Shown here: positions 35,898-44,378 of the stretch, in pieces | How positions within the stretch are numbered: the stretch's first letter is position 1 | Layout of the letters: each line of letters starts with the position of its first letter | NCBI RefSeq assembly: GCF_902506165.1 | Contig: NZ_LR733817.1 | Span: 3,891,937 to 3,955,936, forward strand | Source: Bosea sp. 29B | GTDB lineage: Bacteria; Pseudomonadota; Alphaproteobacteria; Rhizobiales; Beijerinckiaceae | Length of the DNA stretch: 64,000 nt | Direction of reading: 5' to 3' | Program-made: the position numbers and the translations under genes | Notes under the pieces: model-generated | Told to the model about the DNA's origin: nothing | Databases searched by the model: none | The model's input: the letters and a program-made list of their open reading frames with translations, nothing else

Positions 35898-36653
35898 TCA
35901 GATATCGTCCGGCGGCAGAGGCGCGTCAGTTTCGTCGATCTGCGGCTCGGAGGTCGGATTGCGGTTCAGCACGACCACCGGGGTCCCGGTCGGGACGCGG
36001 CTGTGGAGGTCGATGATGTCCTGGTTGAACAGCCGGATGCAGCCCGACGACACGGCCTTGCCAATCGACCAGGGCTCGCTGGTGCCGTGAATCCGGTACA
36101 GCGTGTCCTGGCTGCCCTGGTAGAGATAGAGCGCGCGCGCGCCGAGCGGGTTCTCGATGCCGCCGGCCATGCCGCCGGCCCAGCGGGCGTTCCGCTCCGG
36201 CTCGCGGGCGACCATCGCAGCGGTCGGCGTCCAGCGCGGCCACTCGGCCTTGCGGGCGACGGTGGCGCGACCGCGCCAGGACATGCCCTGCTTGCCGACG
36301 CCGATGCCGTAGCGGATGGCGCGACCGTTCTCGCGGACCAGGTAGAGATAGCGGGCCGAGGTGTCGACCACGATCGTGCCGGGCCGCTCGGGGGTCCGAT
36401 AGTCGACTTCCTGGCGCAGGAAGCGCGTGTCGACCTCGTCGATATCGGTCGCCGGCAGCGGATGCCGCTCGTCGGGCCGCTCGTCATACATCGACAGGAA
36501 GGCGGCGTTCTGGTGAACCGGCGTCCGGGCTTCGTAGGGCTGCTGCGGGCCGCTGACACAGCCGGCGAGGCCGACGGGGACGAAGGCCGAGACCATCGTC
36601 AGGAAGCGGCGGCGGGAGCAGGCGGCGGCGGTGTCGGGCAGATGGGCGGACAT
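35898..36653 (-). CDS. L,D-transpeptidase, Tat/lipoprotein-type
   Basis: A 251-residue YkuD-domain enzyme, paralogous to the one at 30964. The N-terminus has twin arginines and a hydrophobic helix ending in a lipobox (SRRRFLTMVSAFVPVGLAGC), so it is probably a lipoprotein. The catalytic core PGTIVVDTSARYLYLVRENGRAIRYGIGVG and the active site IHGTSEPWSIGKAVSSGCIRLFNQDIIDLHSRV are intact. It should modify peptidoglycan cross-links on the periplasmic side. A terminator follows. Confidence 0.93.
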   Translation of the reverse strand: MSAHLPDTAAACSRRRFLTMVSAFVPVGLAGCVSGPQQPYEARTPVHQNAAFLSMYDERPDERHPLPATDIDEVDTRFLRQEVDYRTPERPGTIVVDTSARYLYLVRENGRAIRYGIGVGKQGMSWRGRATVARKAEWPRWTPTAAMVAREPERNARWAGGMAGGIENPLGARALYLYQGSQDTLYRIHGTSEPWSIGKAVSSGCIRLFNQDIIDLHSRVPTGTPVVVLNRNPTSEPQIDETDAPLPPDDI

Positions 36654-37071
36654 GACTCGGCTCTTGGATTGGCAGCGGCTGGCAGCGACAACAGGTGAAT
36701 TGCCGACAAGTTCCAGTGAATTCCCGCCGGCTGGCCCTTTTCAATTCACGGTCTCGCGTGGCGCCGGGGTGAACAGCATGTGGCGAAATTGTGGTCGACG
36801 CAGAGCGTGGCTGGAATGCCACAGTGCGACATGCCGTCCTTGCATGTCGAAGGGGCCGCCACCCTGTGTAGGTAAATGCTCATGCATGCAGCTGAAAGGC
36901 GAGGAGTTGCCGTGTTTTGCATCAGTTTCCCAAGGGAAACTGGGCTGTCTTAAACGGCTTTTAACCACTACCGGCAAAGCTTTTTAAGCCTTGTGGGCTT
37001 CGGTGCCGGGTCATGCCGAACGTTTAAGTGCCGGTCAGACTTCGACTGCGCAAAAGAGTACGAGCAAGCAT
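36654..37071. other. 418-bp intergenic region between L,D-transpeptidase and chemoreceptor
   Basis: No gene supported. The region is less GC-rich at its right end (TTAAACGGCTTTTAACC, AAGCTTTTTAAGCC), which looks like promoter DNA for the chemoreceptor. It contains a 20-bp palindrome at 36923-36942. Short frames here have no family-like sequence. Confidence 0.6.
36923..36942. promoter_or_regulatory. 20-bp palindrome upstream of the chemoreceptor
   Basis: CAGTTTCCC-AA-GGGAAACTG, 9-bp perfect arms, 130 bp before the chemoreceptor start. Its symmetry without a loop suggests a dimeric regulator site. Confidence 0.5.
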
Positions 37072-39249
37072 ATGAAATCGATCCGCTTCAAGGTGTTGGC
37101 GATGCTGGGGATCGTCGCCGCCGGTGCGATCCTTTCCGCAGTCCTGAGCCTCTACGCACTGTCACGTTCCGGTGACCTCAACGCGCGTTCCGACGTTCAG
37201 GGCGAGATCGCATTGCTGACCGAGCGGCTCAACACGCAGGTCTTCGCCGTGGTGATGGATTCCCGCGGCATCTACATGTCGAAGGACGCCAAGGAGGCTG
37301 AGGCCTTCGCCAAGCCGAAAGAGGCGCGCTTCCCGGTGATGCGTAAGCTCGCCGCCGATCTGGTGGCGCTGGTGCCGGCGCAGGAGCGTGAGACTGCGCT
37401 CAAGCTGCAGAAGTCGGTCGAGGAATTCATCACCTTCCGTGGTGAGTTGATTCGCCTCGGTCGCGAGGTTTCGACCGCGGCCGCCAACCAGCAGGGCAAC
37501 AACGACGAGAACCGCGCCAACCGCAAGGCGCTGAACGACCAGCTCGTCGCCTTCGGCAAGCGCAACGAGGAGGTCGGGAACCGGCTCTCCGACGAGGCGG
37601 CGGCCTTCACACGCCAGGTGCAGTGGATTCTCCCGTCAGTGCTGTTTGCCGCCTTGCTGGCCTCGGTCGCGGCAGCGCTTCTGTTCGCACAACGTTCGAT
37701 CACGCGTCCGCTGCTCGATCTCAGCGCGAGCATGAGCCGTCTCACCGCCGGCGAGACCGCGATCGCGGTGCCGCATACCAAGCGGCAGGACGAGGTCGGC
37801 GACATGGCGCGGGCCGTGGCGGTCCTGCGTCAGAGCACCGAGCAAGTCGCGCTGCTGCAGGAGCAGGAGCGGGCTGCCGCGGCGGACCGAATTCGCTCCG
37901 CCGACGCGATGTCGGTTGTGGTGTCGGATGTCGGCGAGGTGGTCGCGGCAGCGGCGGCGGGCGATTTCTCGGCGCGGCTGCAGATCGACGATGCCGACGA
38001 GCAGATGCAGAAGCTGGTCGCCGGCATCAACGAGATCAATGCCGTGGTCGACGGCGCCACCACCGAGTTCGTCGACGTCCTGCAGGCGCTCGCCGCGGGC
38101 GATCTCACCCGCCAGGTGCCGACGGCCTATCGCGGCCGCTTCGCCGAGCTCAAGGATGCGGTCAACGAGACGATCGCCCGCCTCTCCGAGACGGTCTCGA
38201 CCATCCAGGTGACGGCGTCGGATGTCGGCATCGCCGCCCGCGAGATCAATATGGGCGCAGACGACCTGTCGAAGCGCACCGAGGAGCAGGCCTCCTCGCT
38301 CGAGGAGACCGCAGCGACGACCGAAGAGCTGGCGGCCTCGGTGAAGGCTTCGGCTCAAGGCGCGCGCCAGGCGGCGGCAGTGGCCGAGGAGGCGATGAAG
38401 GCAGCGCAGGACGGCGGCGCCATCGCCGGCGAGGCAGTCAGCGCCATGGCGCGGATCGAGGACGCCTCAAAGAAGATCTCCGAGATCGTCTCGGTCATCG
38501 ATGGCATCGCCTTCCAGACCAATCTGCTTGCCCTCAACGCCGCGGTCGAAGCGGCGCGGGCGGGCGATGCCGGCAAGGGCTTCGCGGTCGTCGCTTCGGA
38601 AGTGCGCACCCTGGCGCAGCGCTCGGGCGAGGCTGCCAAGGACATTTCCGGGCTGATCTCCTCGTCCAATGCCGAGGTCGAGGCCGGGGTGAAGCTGGTG
38701 CGCCGGGCCGGCGAGTCGTTGGAGACGATCCTGGCGGCCTCGCAGAAGGTCACCGGTACGATCCAGGAGATCTCGGCGGCGGCGGGCGAGCAGGCCAACG
38801 GCATCGAGGAGATGAGCCAGGCGGTCGCCCATCTCGACGAGATGACGCAGGCCAATGCGGCGCTGGCCGAACAGAGCGCCGCCTCGGCCGGGGCGCTGTC
38901 GGGCCGGATCGGCGAGCTCAACACGCTGGTGGCGAGCTTCCGCACCGGCAGCGGGGCGAAACTCGCCATGGCGCCCGCGCCGGCCTTCGCCGGCCCCGGG
39001 ACGCGCCCGGCTGCCAGATCTGCTGCGATGCCTGCGATGCGCGTGCCCGCACGATCCGCGGGCACCGCACCGCATGCTGCCGGCGCGGCCGATCGCAGCA
39101 GCGGCCAGGCGCCCGAGCCGGAGCGGCTGCGCCAGCTCGCCGAGGCCGCCTTCGCCCAAAGCAAGGCCGCCGCGCCCCAGCGCGCTCCAGCCCAGACCCG
39201 CAAGGCCGCAAACGGGCGCGCAAATGACACAGGATGGGAGGAGTTCTAG
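37072..39249 (+). CDS. Methyl-accepting chemotaxis protein
   Basis: A 725-residue transmembrane receptor. TM1 is at about residues 7-30 and TM2 at about 182-205, flanking a helical periplasmic sensor domain. HAMP-like units follow TM2, one directly and another near residue 290-360. The signalling domain has the hairpin tip [37 protein letters not shown]. The tail is Ala/Pro-rich and ends in GWEEF (residues 721-725), matching the C-terminal pentapeptide that tethers CheR and CheB. It relays an unknown attractant or repellent to CheA. ATG 37072; no other che genes are in the window. Confidence 0.95.
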   Translation: MKSIRFKVLAMLGIVAAGAILSAVLSLYALSRSGDLNARSDVQGEIALLTERLNTQVFAVVMDSRGIYMSKDAKEAEAFAKPKEARFPVMRKLAADLVALVPAQERETALKLQKSVEEFITFRGELIRLGREVSTAAANQQGNNDENRANRKALNDQLVAFGKRNEEVGNRLSDEAAAFTRQVQWILPSVLFAALLASVAAALLFAQRSITRPLLDLSASMSRLTAGETAIAVPHTKRQDEVGDMARAVAVLRQSTEQVALLQEQERAAAADRIRSADAMSVVVSDVGEVVAAAAAGDFSARLQIDDADEQMQKLVAGINEINAVVDGATTEFVDVLQALAAGDLTRQVPTAYRGRFAELKDAVNETIARLSETVSTIQVTASDVGIAAREINMGADDLSKRTEEQASSLEETAATTEELAASVKASAQGARQAAAVAEEAMKAAQDGGAIAGEAVSAMARIEDASKKISEIVSVIDGIAFQTNLLALNAAVEAARAGDAGKGFAVVASEVRTLAQRSGEAAKDISGLISSSNAEVEAGVKLVRRAGESLETILAASQKVTGTIQEISAAAGEQANGIEEMSQAVAHLDEMTQANAALAEQSAASAGALSGRIGELNTLVASFRTGSGAKLAMAPAPAFAGPGTRPAARSAAMPAMRVPARSAGTAPHAAGAADRSSGQAPEPERLRQLAEAAFAQSKAAAPQRAPAQTRKAANGRANDTGWEEF

Positions 39250-39352
39250 AGCATTTTCAAGCGAAGTGGGCACCGGTTCGCGTGAAGAAAATGCGATAAG
39301 ACAAAGACCTAGAGCAGCTCCGCGGTTCGGAGAATTGCGGAACTGCTCTAGG
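39250..39352. repeat. Two adjacent palindromic intergenic repeats
   Basis: First unit: GCATTTTC (39251) ... GAAAATGC (to 39294). Second unit: CCTAGAGCAG...CTGCTCTAGG, a 16-bp nearly perfect stem 39308-39323/39337-39352. The first resembles a widespread rhizobial intergenic element (AGCGAAGTGG-CACCGGTTCGCG core). They sit between convergent genes and may terminate both. Confidence 0.7.
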
Positions 39353-39373
39353 CGGCGCGCTGACGGCGGCAGA

Positions 39374-39796
39374 TCAGGCCGAGCGCTGGCTCGGTGCAGC
39401 GGCGGCGAGCATGGTCGCCGCCATCTGGTCGTAGAGCTCGCTCCAGGCCGCTCGCGCCTGCGCCGTGAAAGCATCTCCCAACGCGGTCTCCAGCGTCCAG
39501 AGCAGGGCACCGCGAACGGCCTCGTAATGCGCCGGCCGGACACCGTAGCCGCTGTGGCGCTCGCCGAGCCGCGCCAGCAGGGCGTTGAGTCCCGTCGGGT
39601 CGTTCAACATGGCGAGCGCGACCGTCAGCGTTTCGATCAGCTTCGCCGCTTGCGCCTCGATGTTGGTCTTGAACAGCGCGCGCGTGTTGGGCATCGTGGT
39701 GAAGAGCCGCTCATAGAAGAGGCAGGCCGTCTCGATCTTGCGCCGGTGCAGTTGCGCAAAGTTCGACCGGATCAGCGCGATATCTTGCGGCGTCAC
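39374..39796 (-). CDS. Single-domain bacterial haemoglobin (globin)
   Basis: A 140-residue globin of the Vitreoscilla/flavohaemoglobin-like class, without a reductase domain. TPQDIALIRSNFAQLHRRKIETACLFYERLFTTMPNTRALF covers helices A-C with the conserved Phe; ERHSGYGVRPAHYEAVRGALLWTLETALG contains the proximal His (AHY) and the E/F to G/H region. It binds oxygen or nitric oxide, likely for NO detoxification or oxygen delivery. GTG 39796 is preferred over upstream TTG 39853 because of an AAGGGA Shine-Dalgarno and the standard N-terminus. Confidence 0.88.
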   Translation of the reverse strand: MTPQDIALIRSNFAQLHRRKIETACLFYERLFTTMPNTRALFKTNIEAQAAKLIETLTVALAMLNDPTGLNALLARLGERHSGYGVRPAHYEAVRGALLWTLETALGDAFTAQARAAWSELYDQMAATMLAAAAPSQRSA

Positions 39797-39910
39797 GACT
39801 CGTCCCTTTTCAGCGCGGCAGCATGAGGGATCGTCGCAGGAAGTGTCCGCCAAGATGCGCGAAAATGCAACCTGGAGTTAATGAATCGCTACTTCGCCGT
39901 CGCAGCGTCG

Positions 39911-41320
39911 CTACGAGGCCGGCTGGCCGGCCGACCTCATCAGGCCGAGCCGCTCGCGGGCGAACCAGCGGGCCAGCATCAGGGCGGCGACAATAGCAAG
40001 GCCGGTCGCGAGTCCGATCCAGATGCCGACGCCGGCGAGCGGTGTCAGGAAGCCCAGCGCTGCCGAGAGCGGCAGGCCGATGCCCCAATAGCCGAGGCCG
40101 GCGAACAACATCGGCATGCGCGTGTCGCGCAGGCCGCGCAGGATCGAGACCCCGACCACCTGGATGCCGTCGACGATCTGGAAGATCGCCGCATAGAACA
40201 GGAACACCATGGCGAGCTCTGCCACCTCGGCGGCGCGCGGCTTGCCGGCGTCGAGGAATGGCACGACCAGCCAATGCGGGATCAGCAACATCAGCAGGGC
40301 GGTGAAGCACATGAAGGCGGTCGCGAGCACGAGCGCCGTCGCGCCGGCCCGGGTGATGCCCGCGCTGTCGCCGGCGCCAAAGGCGCGCCCGACCCTGACG
40401 GTTCCGGCCTGGCCAATGCCCATTGGCACCATGAAGCACAGTGAGGCGATCTGGATCGCGATCGCATGGGCGGCGAGCGAGGTCGGGCCGAGCAGTCCCA
40501 TCAGGAAGGCAGCGCCGTTGAAGATCCAGACCTCGAAGCCGACCGTGGTGCCGATCGGCAGGCCCATCCGCCAGAAGGCGCGATAACGGCTCCAATCCGC
40601 CCGCCAGAACCGGCCGAACAGATGATAGCGCCGAAAGCGCCGGTCGAGTGAGACCACCAGCGCGAGGCCGGCGAACATCAGGGTCGAGGCCAGCGCCGTC
40701 GCCATTCCCGAACCGGGCAGCCCGAATGCCGGGAAGCCGAGCCGCCCGAACATCAGCACCCAGTTGGCGAAGGCGTTGAAGCCGACCGCAAAGAGCACGG
40801 TCACGAAGACCCAGAACGGCCGCTGCAGCGCTGCGAGGAATCCGCGCAAGGCAAGATAGAAGTAGAAGGGCAGGAGCCCCCACTGCAGTGTGTGCAGATA
40901 GGAAGCGGCAGCTTTCGCCAGCGCCGGATTCTGGCCCATCGCCGTCAGGATCGCCTCGGCTTGCCAGAGGCAGAGCCACATCGGGCCGGCCATGGTCGCC
41001 GCCACCCAGAAGCCCTGGCGCACGGTGCGGCGCACGTCGCGGACCGAATGCCGGTTCCGCCCAAGCTCGATCGCGACCATCGGTGCGACGGCGGCCATCA
41101 CACCGATGCCGAAGATCAGGAAGGCCATGTAGAGATTGGAGGCGAGCGCGCCGGCGGCCAGCGAGTCGGGGCCGAGATGGCCCATCATGATCACGTCGGT
41201 CGCCGTCATCGCCGTCTGGGCGACATTGGTCAGCACCATCGGCCAGCTCAGCGCCAGCATGGCTTTGACCTCGGTGAGCCAGGGGCTCCCCGAGCGGTAG
41301 GGCAGGGCAATCTGCGACAT
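39911..41320 (-). CDS. MATE-family efflux transporter
   Basis: A 469-residue membrane exporter with twelve helices in two halves. N-terminal EVKAMLALSWPMVLTNVAQTAMTATDVIMMGHLG is the MATE signature, with GIGQAGTVRVGRAFGAGD in the second half. It exports cationic drugs or metabolites using Na+ or H+. Start ATG 41320 with an AAGGCAGCC leader; no regulator is adjacent. The 180 bp upstream hold a hairpin that belongs to the next gene. Confidence 0.93.
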   Translation of the reverse strand: MSQIALPYRSGSPWLTEVKAMLALSWPMVLTNVAQTAMTATDVIMMGHLGPDSLAAGALASNLYMAFLIFGIGVMAAVAPMVAIELGRNRHSVRDVRRTVRQGFWVAATMAGPMWLCLWQAEAILTAMGQNPALAKAAASYLHTLQWGLLPFYFYLALRGFLAALQRPFWVFVTVLFAVGFNAFANWVLMFGRLGFPAFGLPGSGMATALASTLMFAGLALVVSLDRRFRRYHLFGRFWRADWSRYRAFWRMGLPIGTTVGFEVWIFNGAAFLMGLLGPTSLAAHAIAIQIASLCFMVPMGIGQAGTVRVGRAFGAGDSAGITRAGATALVLATAFMCFTALLMLLIPHWLVVPFLDAGKPRAAEVAELAMVFLFYAAIFQIVDGIQVVGVSILRGLRDTRMPMLFAGLGYWGIGLPLSAALGFLTPLAGVGIWIGLATGLAIVAALMLARWFARERLGLMRSAGQPAS

Positions 41321-41445
41321 GATGGCTGCCTTTTATCTGGGCAGAGTGCTCCTTCAAAGTCCTCGGCGCGCCGGGCTGGACCGCGCCCTGCGCGTGGCGC
41401 GCTGCCGGCCCGCGTCGTGCCGCCCAATCTGCCTCTTGCGCGCGA

Positions 41446-41482
41446 GCGCCCGTTCCGGCCTGCTGGGGGCCTGAACGGGCGC
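41446..41482 (+). other. Long hairpin before the M20 hydrolase gene
   Basis: GCGCCCGTT/AACGGGCGC stem with an inner GGCC/GGCC pairing, ending 18 bp before the ATG at 41501. It could be the end of a transcript or a 5' leader structure affecting translation of the hydrolase gene. Confidence 0.45.
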
Positions 41483-41500
41483 CTATGGAGAGCCGACGCG

Positions 41501-42730
41501 ATGAGCACCAATCTGCGGATCGACGGGGAGCGCCTGCTCTCGCGGCTGGCGGCCCTGTCGAAGATCGGGGCGACGCCGGAAGGCGGCTGCCGGCGCCTTG
41601 CGTTGACGGATGAAGACAAGCAGGGGCGGGGCTGGCTGGTCGGTGAACTGAAGGCGCTCGGCCTCGATGTCCGCGTCGATGCGATCGGCAATATCGTCGG
41701 CATCCTCAAGGGCCAGGAGGACGGGCCGGCGGTGATCATGGGCTCGCATATCGATACGGTCGGCACCGGCGGTCGCTTCGATGGCGCGCTCGGCGTGATC
41801 GGCGGCGTCGAGGTGCTGGCGGCCTTGCGCGATGCCGGCGTGACGCCCAAGCGCGACATGGCGGTGATCGCCTTCACCAATGAGGAGGGCGCGCGCTTCC
41901 ATCCCGACATGCTCGGCTCCTATGTCTGGGCCGGCGGGATGAGCGTCGCTGCCGCCCATGCCGAGAAGGACGCCGACGGCGCCGTGCTCGGCAGGGAGCT
42001 GAACCGCATCGGCTATCACGGGCCGGAGCAGCCCGGCTTCCTGCCGGCGCATGCCTATCTCGAACTGCATATCGAGCAGGGGCCGATTCTGGAGAGCGAG
42101 GGCGGTGGCCTCGGCGCCGTCACCGGCATCCAGGGGATCTGCTGGCTCGAGCTGACGTTGACGGGCCGGCCGAGCCATGCCGGCACCACGCCGATGCGCT
42201 ATCGCAAGGATCCCGGCCTCGCCGCTGCCCGTATCAATATCTTCGCCAACGAACTGACCAAGACGATCCCGGGCCAGCTCGCCAATTCAGGCGTGATCCG
42301 CACCTGGCCCGGCAACGTCAACGTCGTGCCCGAGACCGTCGTGATGACGCTCGATCTGCGCAACCCGCTCGATGCGCCGCTGGCCGAGGCCGAGGCTGCC
42401 GTCCGCAAGTTCTGCGCCGAATTGTCGGCCCGCGACGACATCGCCATCAGCTTCCGCGATCTCGCCCGCTTCCCGGCGACGCCCTTCGCCGAGGAGCTGA
42501 TCGCCAGCGTCGAGGCGAGCGCCGCCGAGTTCGGCCTGCCGATCCGCCGGATGATCTCGGGGGCCGGTCACGATGCGCAGATGATGTCGCGGCTCTGCCC
42601 GACCGCGATGGTGTTCATCCCCTCGATCGGTGGGCTCTCGCACAACCCGGCCGAGCTCAGCAGCGACGACGACATGGTCGCCGGCGCCAACGTCCTGCTC
42701 AGCGCCGCCTGGCGCGCCGCCAACGCCTGA
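41501..42730 (+). CDS. Zn-dependent M20-family hydrolase (N-carbamoyl-L-amino acid / allantoate amidohydrolase type)
   Basis: A 409-residue dinuclear-metal amidase. Metal and catalytic residues: GSHIDTVGTGGRFDGALGVIGG (His, Asp), AFTNEEGARF (Glu-Glu), LELHIEQGPILE (His), and PSIGGLSHNPAELSS (His) at the C-terminus, with a dimerisation lid between. It splits N-carbamoyl-amino acids, allantoate or ureidoglycine to release ammonia and CO2. Start ATG 41501; a long open frame upstream has no family homology. Directly followed by an amidase gene 12 bp later, likely one operon. Confidence 0.93.
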   Translation: MSTNLRIDGERLLSRLAALSKIGATPEGGCRRLALTDEDKQGRGWLVGELKALGLDVRVDAIGNIVGILKGQEDGPAVIMGSHIDTVGTGGRFDGALGVIGGVEVLAALRDAGVTPKRDMAVIAFTNEEGARFHPDMLGSYVWAGGMSVAAAHAEKDADGAVLGRELNRIGYHGPEQPGFLPAHAYLELHIEQGPILESEGGGLGAVTGIQGICWLELTLTGRPSHAGTTPMRYRKDPGLAAARINIFANELTKTIPGQLANSGVIRTWPGNVNVVPETVVMTLDLRNPLDAPLAEAEAAVRKFCAELSARDDIAISFRDLARFPATPFAEELIASVEASAAEFGLPIRRMISGAGHDAQMMSRLCPTAMVFIPSIGGLSHNPAELSSDDDMVAGANVLLSAAWRAANA

Positions 42731-42742
42731 CGGGGTAGATCA

Positions 42743-44155
42743 ATGACCAGCATCGCCTCCCTCTCCGCCGCCGAACTCGGCGACCTCTATGCCGCGCGCG
42801 AGCTCTCGCCAGTCGAGGTCGCCAGGGACGCGCTCGCCCGCATTGAGCGCTTCGAGCCGGAGGTGAATGCCTTCGTCGCCCGAGATGAGCCCGTAACGCT
42901 CGCCATGGCGCAAGCTGCGGAGGGCCGCTGGCTGAAGGGCGAGGCGCTCGGCCCGCTCGACGGCGTGCCGGTGACGATCAAGGACAATCTCGGCGTCGCC
43001 GGCTGGCCGATGCGACGCGGCTCGGCGCTGGCTTCCGATGCGCCGTTCCAGCAGGACGCGCCGGCGACGGCGCGGCTGCGCGAGGCCGGCTGCGTCTTCC
43101 TCGGCAAGACGTCCATGCCGGAATATGGCTGGAAGGGCGTCGGCGATTCGCCTTTCTCCGGCATCACCCGCAATCCCTGGGACGTCTCGACCGGTCCGGG
43201 CGGCTCCTCCTCGGGCGCGGCGGTGGCCGCAGCGCTCAATCTCGGCTGCATCCATCTCGGCACCGACGGCGCCGGCTCGGTGCGCATTCCGGCCGCCTTT
43301 TGCGGCGTCTTCGGTCTCAAGCCGACCTATGGCCGCGTGCCGGCCTGGCCCGCCTCGGTGATGGGCTTCCTCGCCCATCTCGGCCCGTTGACCCGCACCG
43401 TGCGCGATTCCGCCCTCGCGATGAATGCGATTGGCCGGCCCGATGCGCGCGACATGACCGCTTTCAAGGATGCCCCGCCCGATTTCACCGCTGGGCTCGA
43501 TCGCGGCGTGCGCGGCCTGCGCATCGCCTGGTCGCCCCGTCTCGGCGGTGACGCGCTGGTCGATCCCGAGATCGCAGCGCTGACGCATGCGGCGGCGCTG
43601 ACCTTCCGCGAACTGGGCGCGACCGTCGAGGAGGTCGACCCTGGCTTCGACGATCCGATCGAAACGCTGATGACGCTCTGGTCGGCCGGCGCGGCTTTGG
43701 CCCTGCGCAGCACCGATGCAACCGGGCGTGCGCAGATGGACCCCGGCCTCGTTGCTGTCGCCGAGATGGGCGAGCGGATCGAGAGCGCCACTTACGTCGA
43801 TGCCCTGCTATATCAGCGCAATGCGCTCGCCTATCAGATGGCGCAGTTCCATGAGCGGTTCGATCTCCTGCTGACGCCGACGCTGCCGCTGCCGGCCTTC
43901 GCGGTCGGCAGGAACACGCCCGAGCATGGCGGCTATGGCGAGGACTGGACGCGCTGGACGCCGCTGACCTACCCCTTCAACATCACCCAGCAGCCGGCCG
44001 CCGCCGTGCCCTGTGGGCTGACCTCGGCCGGATTGCCGGCGAGCCTGCAGATCGTCGGGGCCTTCGGCAATGATGCGCTCGTCATGCAGGCGGCTGTATC
44101 TTTCGAGTCTGCGCGTCCTTTCGCGCGTGTCGATGCGCCGATCAAATCGATTTAA
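42743..44155 (+). CDS. Amidase (amidase-signature family)
   Basis: A 470-residue Ser-cisSer-Lys hydrolase. Lys80 in PVTIKDNLG, the Gly/Ser-rich GPGGSSSGAAV (about 151-161) with the cis-Ser, and the nucleophile Ser179 in GTDGAGSVRIPAAFCG are visible. It hydrolyses carboxamides or aryl/alkyl amides to acids and ammonia; substrate unknown. Start ATG 42743 lies just behind the M20 gene and ahead of a peptide-type ABC importer, suggesting shared import and breakdown of an amide compound. Confidence 0.93.
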   Translation: MTSIASLSAAELGDLYAARELSPVEVARDALARIERFEPEVNAFVARDEPVTLAMAQAAEGRWLKGEALGPLDGVPVTIKDNLGVAGWPMRRGSALASDAPFQQDAPATARLREAGCVFLGKTSMPEYGWKGVGDSPFSGITRNPWDVSTGPGGSSSGAAVAAALNLGCIHLGTDGAGSVRIPAAFCGVFGLKPTYGRVPAWPASVMGFLAHLGPLTRTVRDSALAMNAIGRPDARDMTAFKDAPPDFTAGLDRGVRGLRIAWSPRLGGDALVDPEIAALTHAAALTFRELGATVEEVDPGFDDPIETLMTLWSAGAALALRSTDATGRAQMDPGLVAVAEMGERIESATYVDALLYQRNALAYQMAQFHERFDLLLTPTLPLPAFAVGRNTPEHGGYGEDWTRWTPLTYPFNITQQPAAAVPCGLTSAGLPASLQIVGAFGNDALVMQAAVSFESARPFARVDAPIKSI

Positions 44156-44200
44156 GCGGATCGGCGCAATTTTCTGCGCCGGCCCCCCGGCTTTGCGTGT

Positions 44201-44216
44201 CGTTTGCTTGCAAACG
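44201..44216. promoter_or_regulatory. Palindrome CGTTTGC-TT-GCAAACG
   Basis: Perfect 7-bp arms in the 223-bp gap before the ABC binding-protein gene. A likely regulator site; the rest of that gap is promoter-like with a GGGGAGAG Shine-Dalgarno near its end. Confidence 0.4.
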
Positions 44217-44378
44217 ATGTCGTGAGCCGCAAACCGGTTCCGTCTGGCACGAACCCTGCAGGGCCAATTCTTGTCGTAGCGACCCGTCAAGCGTGTTGTC
44301 AGGTGCAGATTTTTCTGCCCACACTCTAGGCAAGGTCGCCCGATCAGAGGCCGCCGCCGCTTCAGGGGAGAGTACAAG

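Noticed and set aside
40892..41500. In-frame N-terminal extension of the M20 hydrolase
   Set aside because: It overlaps the MATE gene on the other strand and shows no family sequence before MSTNLRIDG at 41501.
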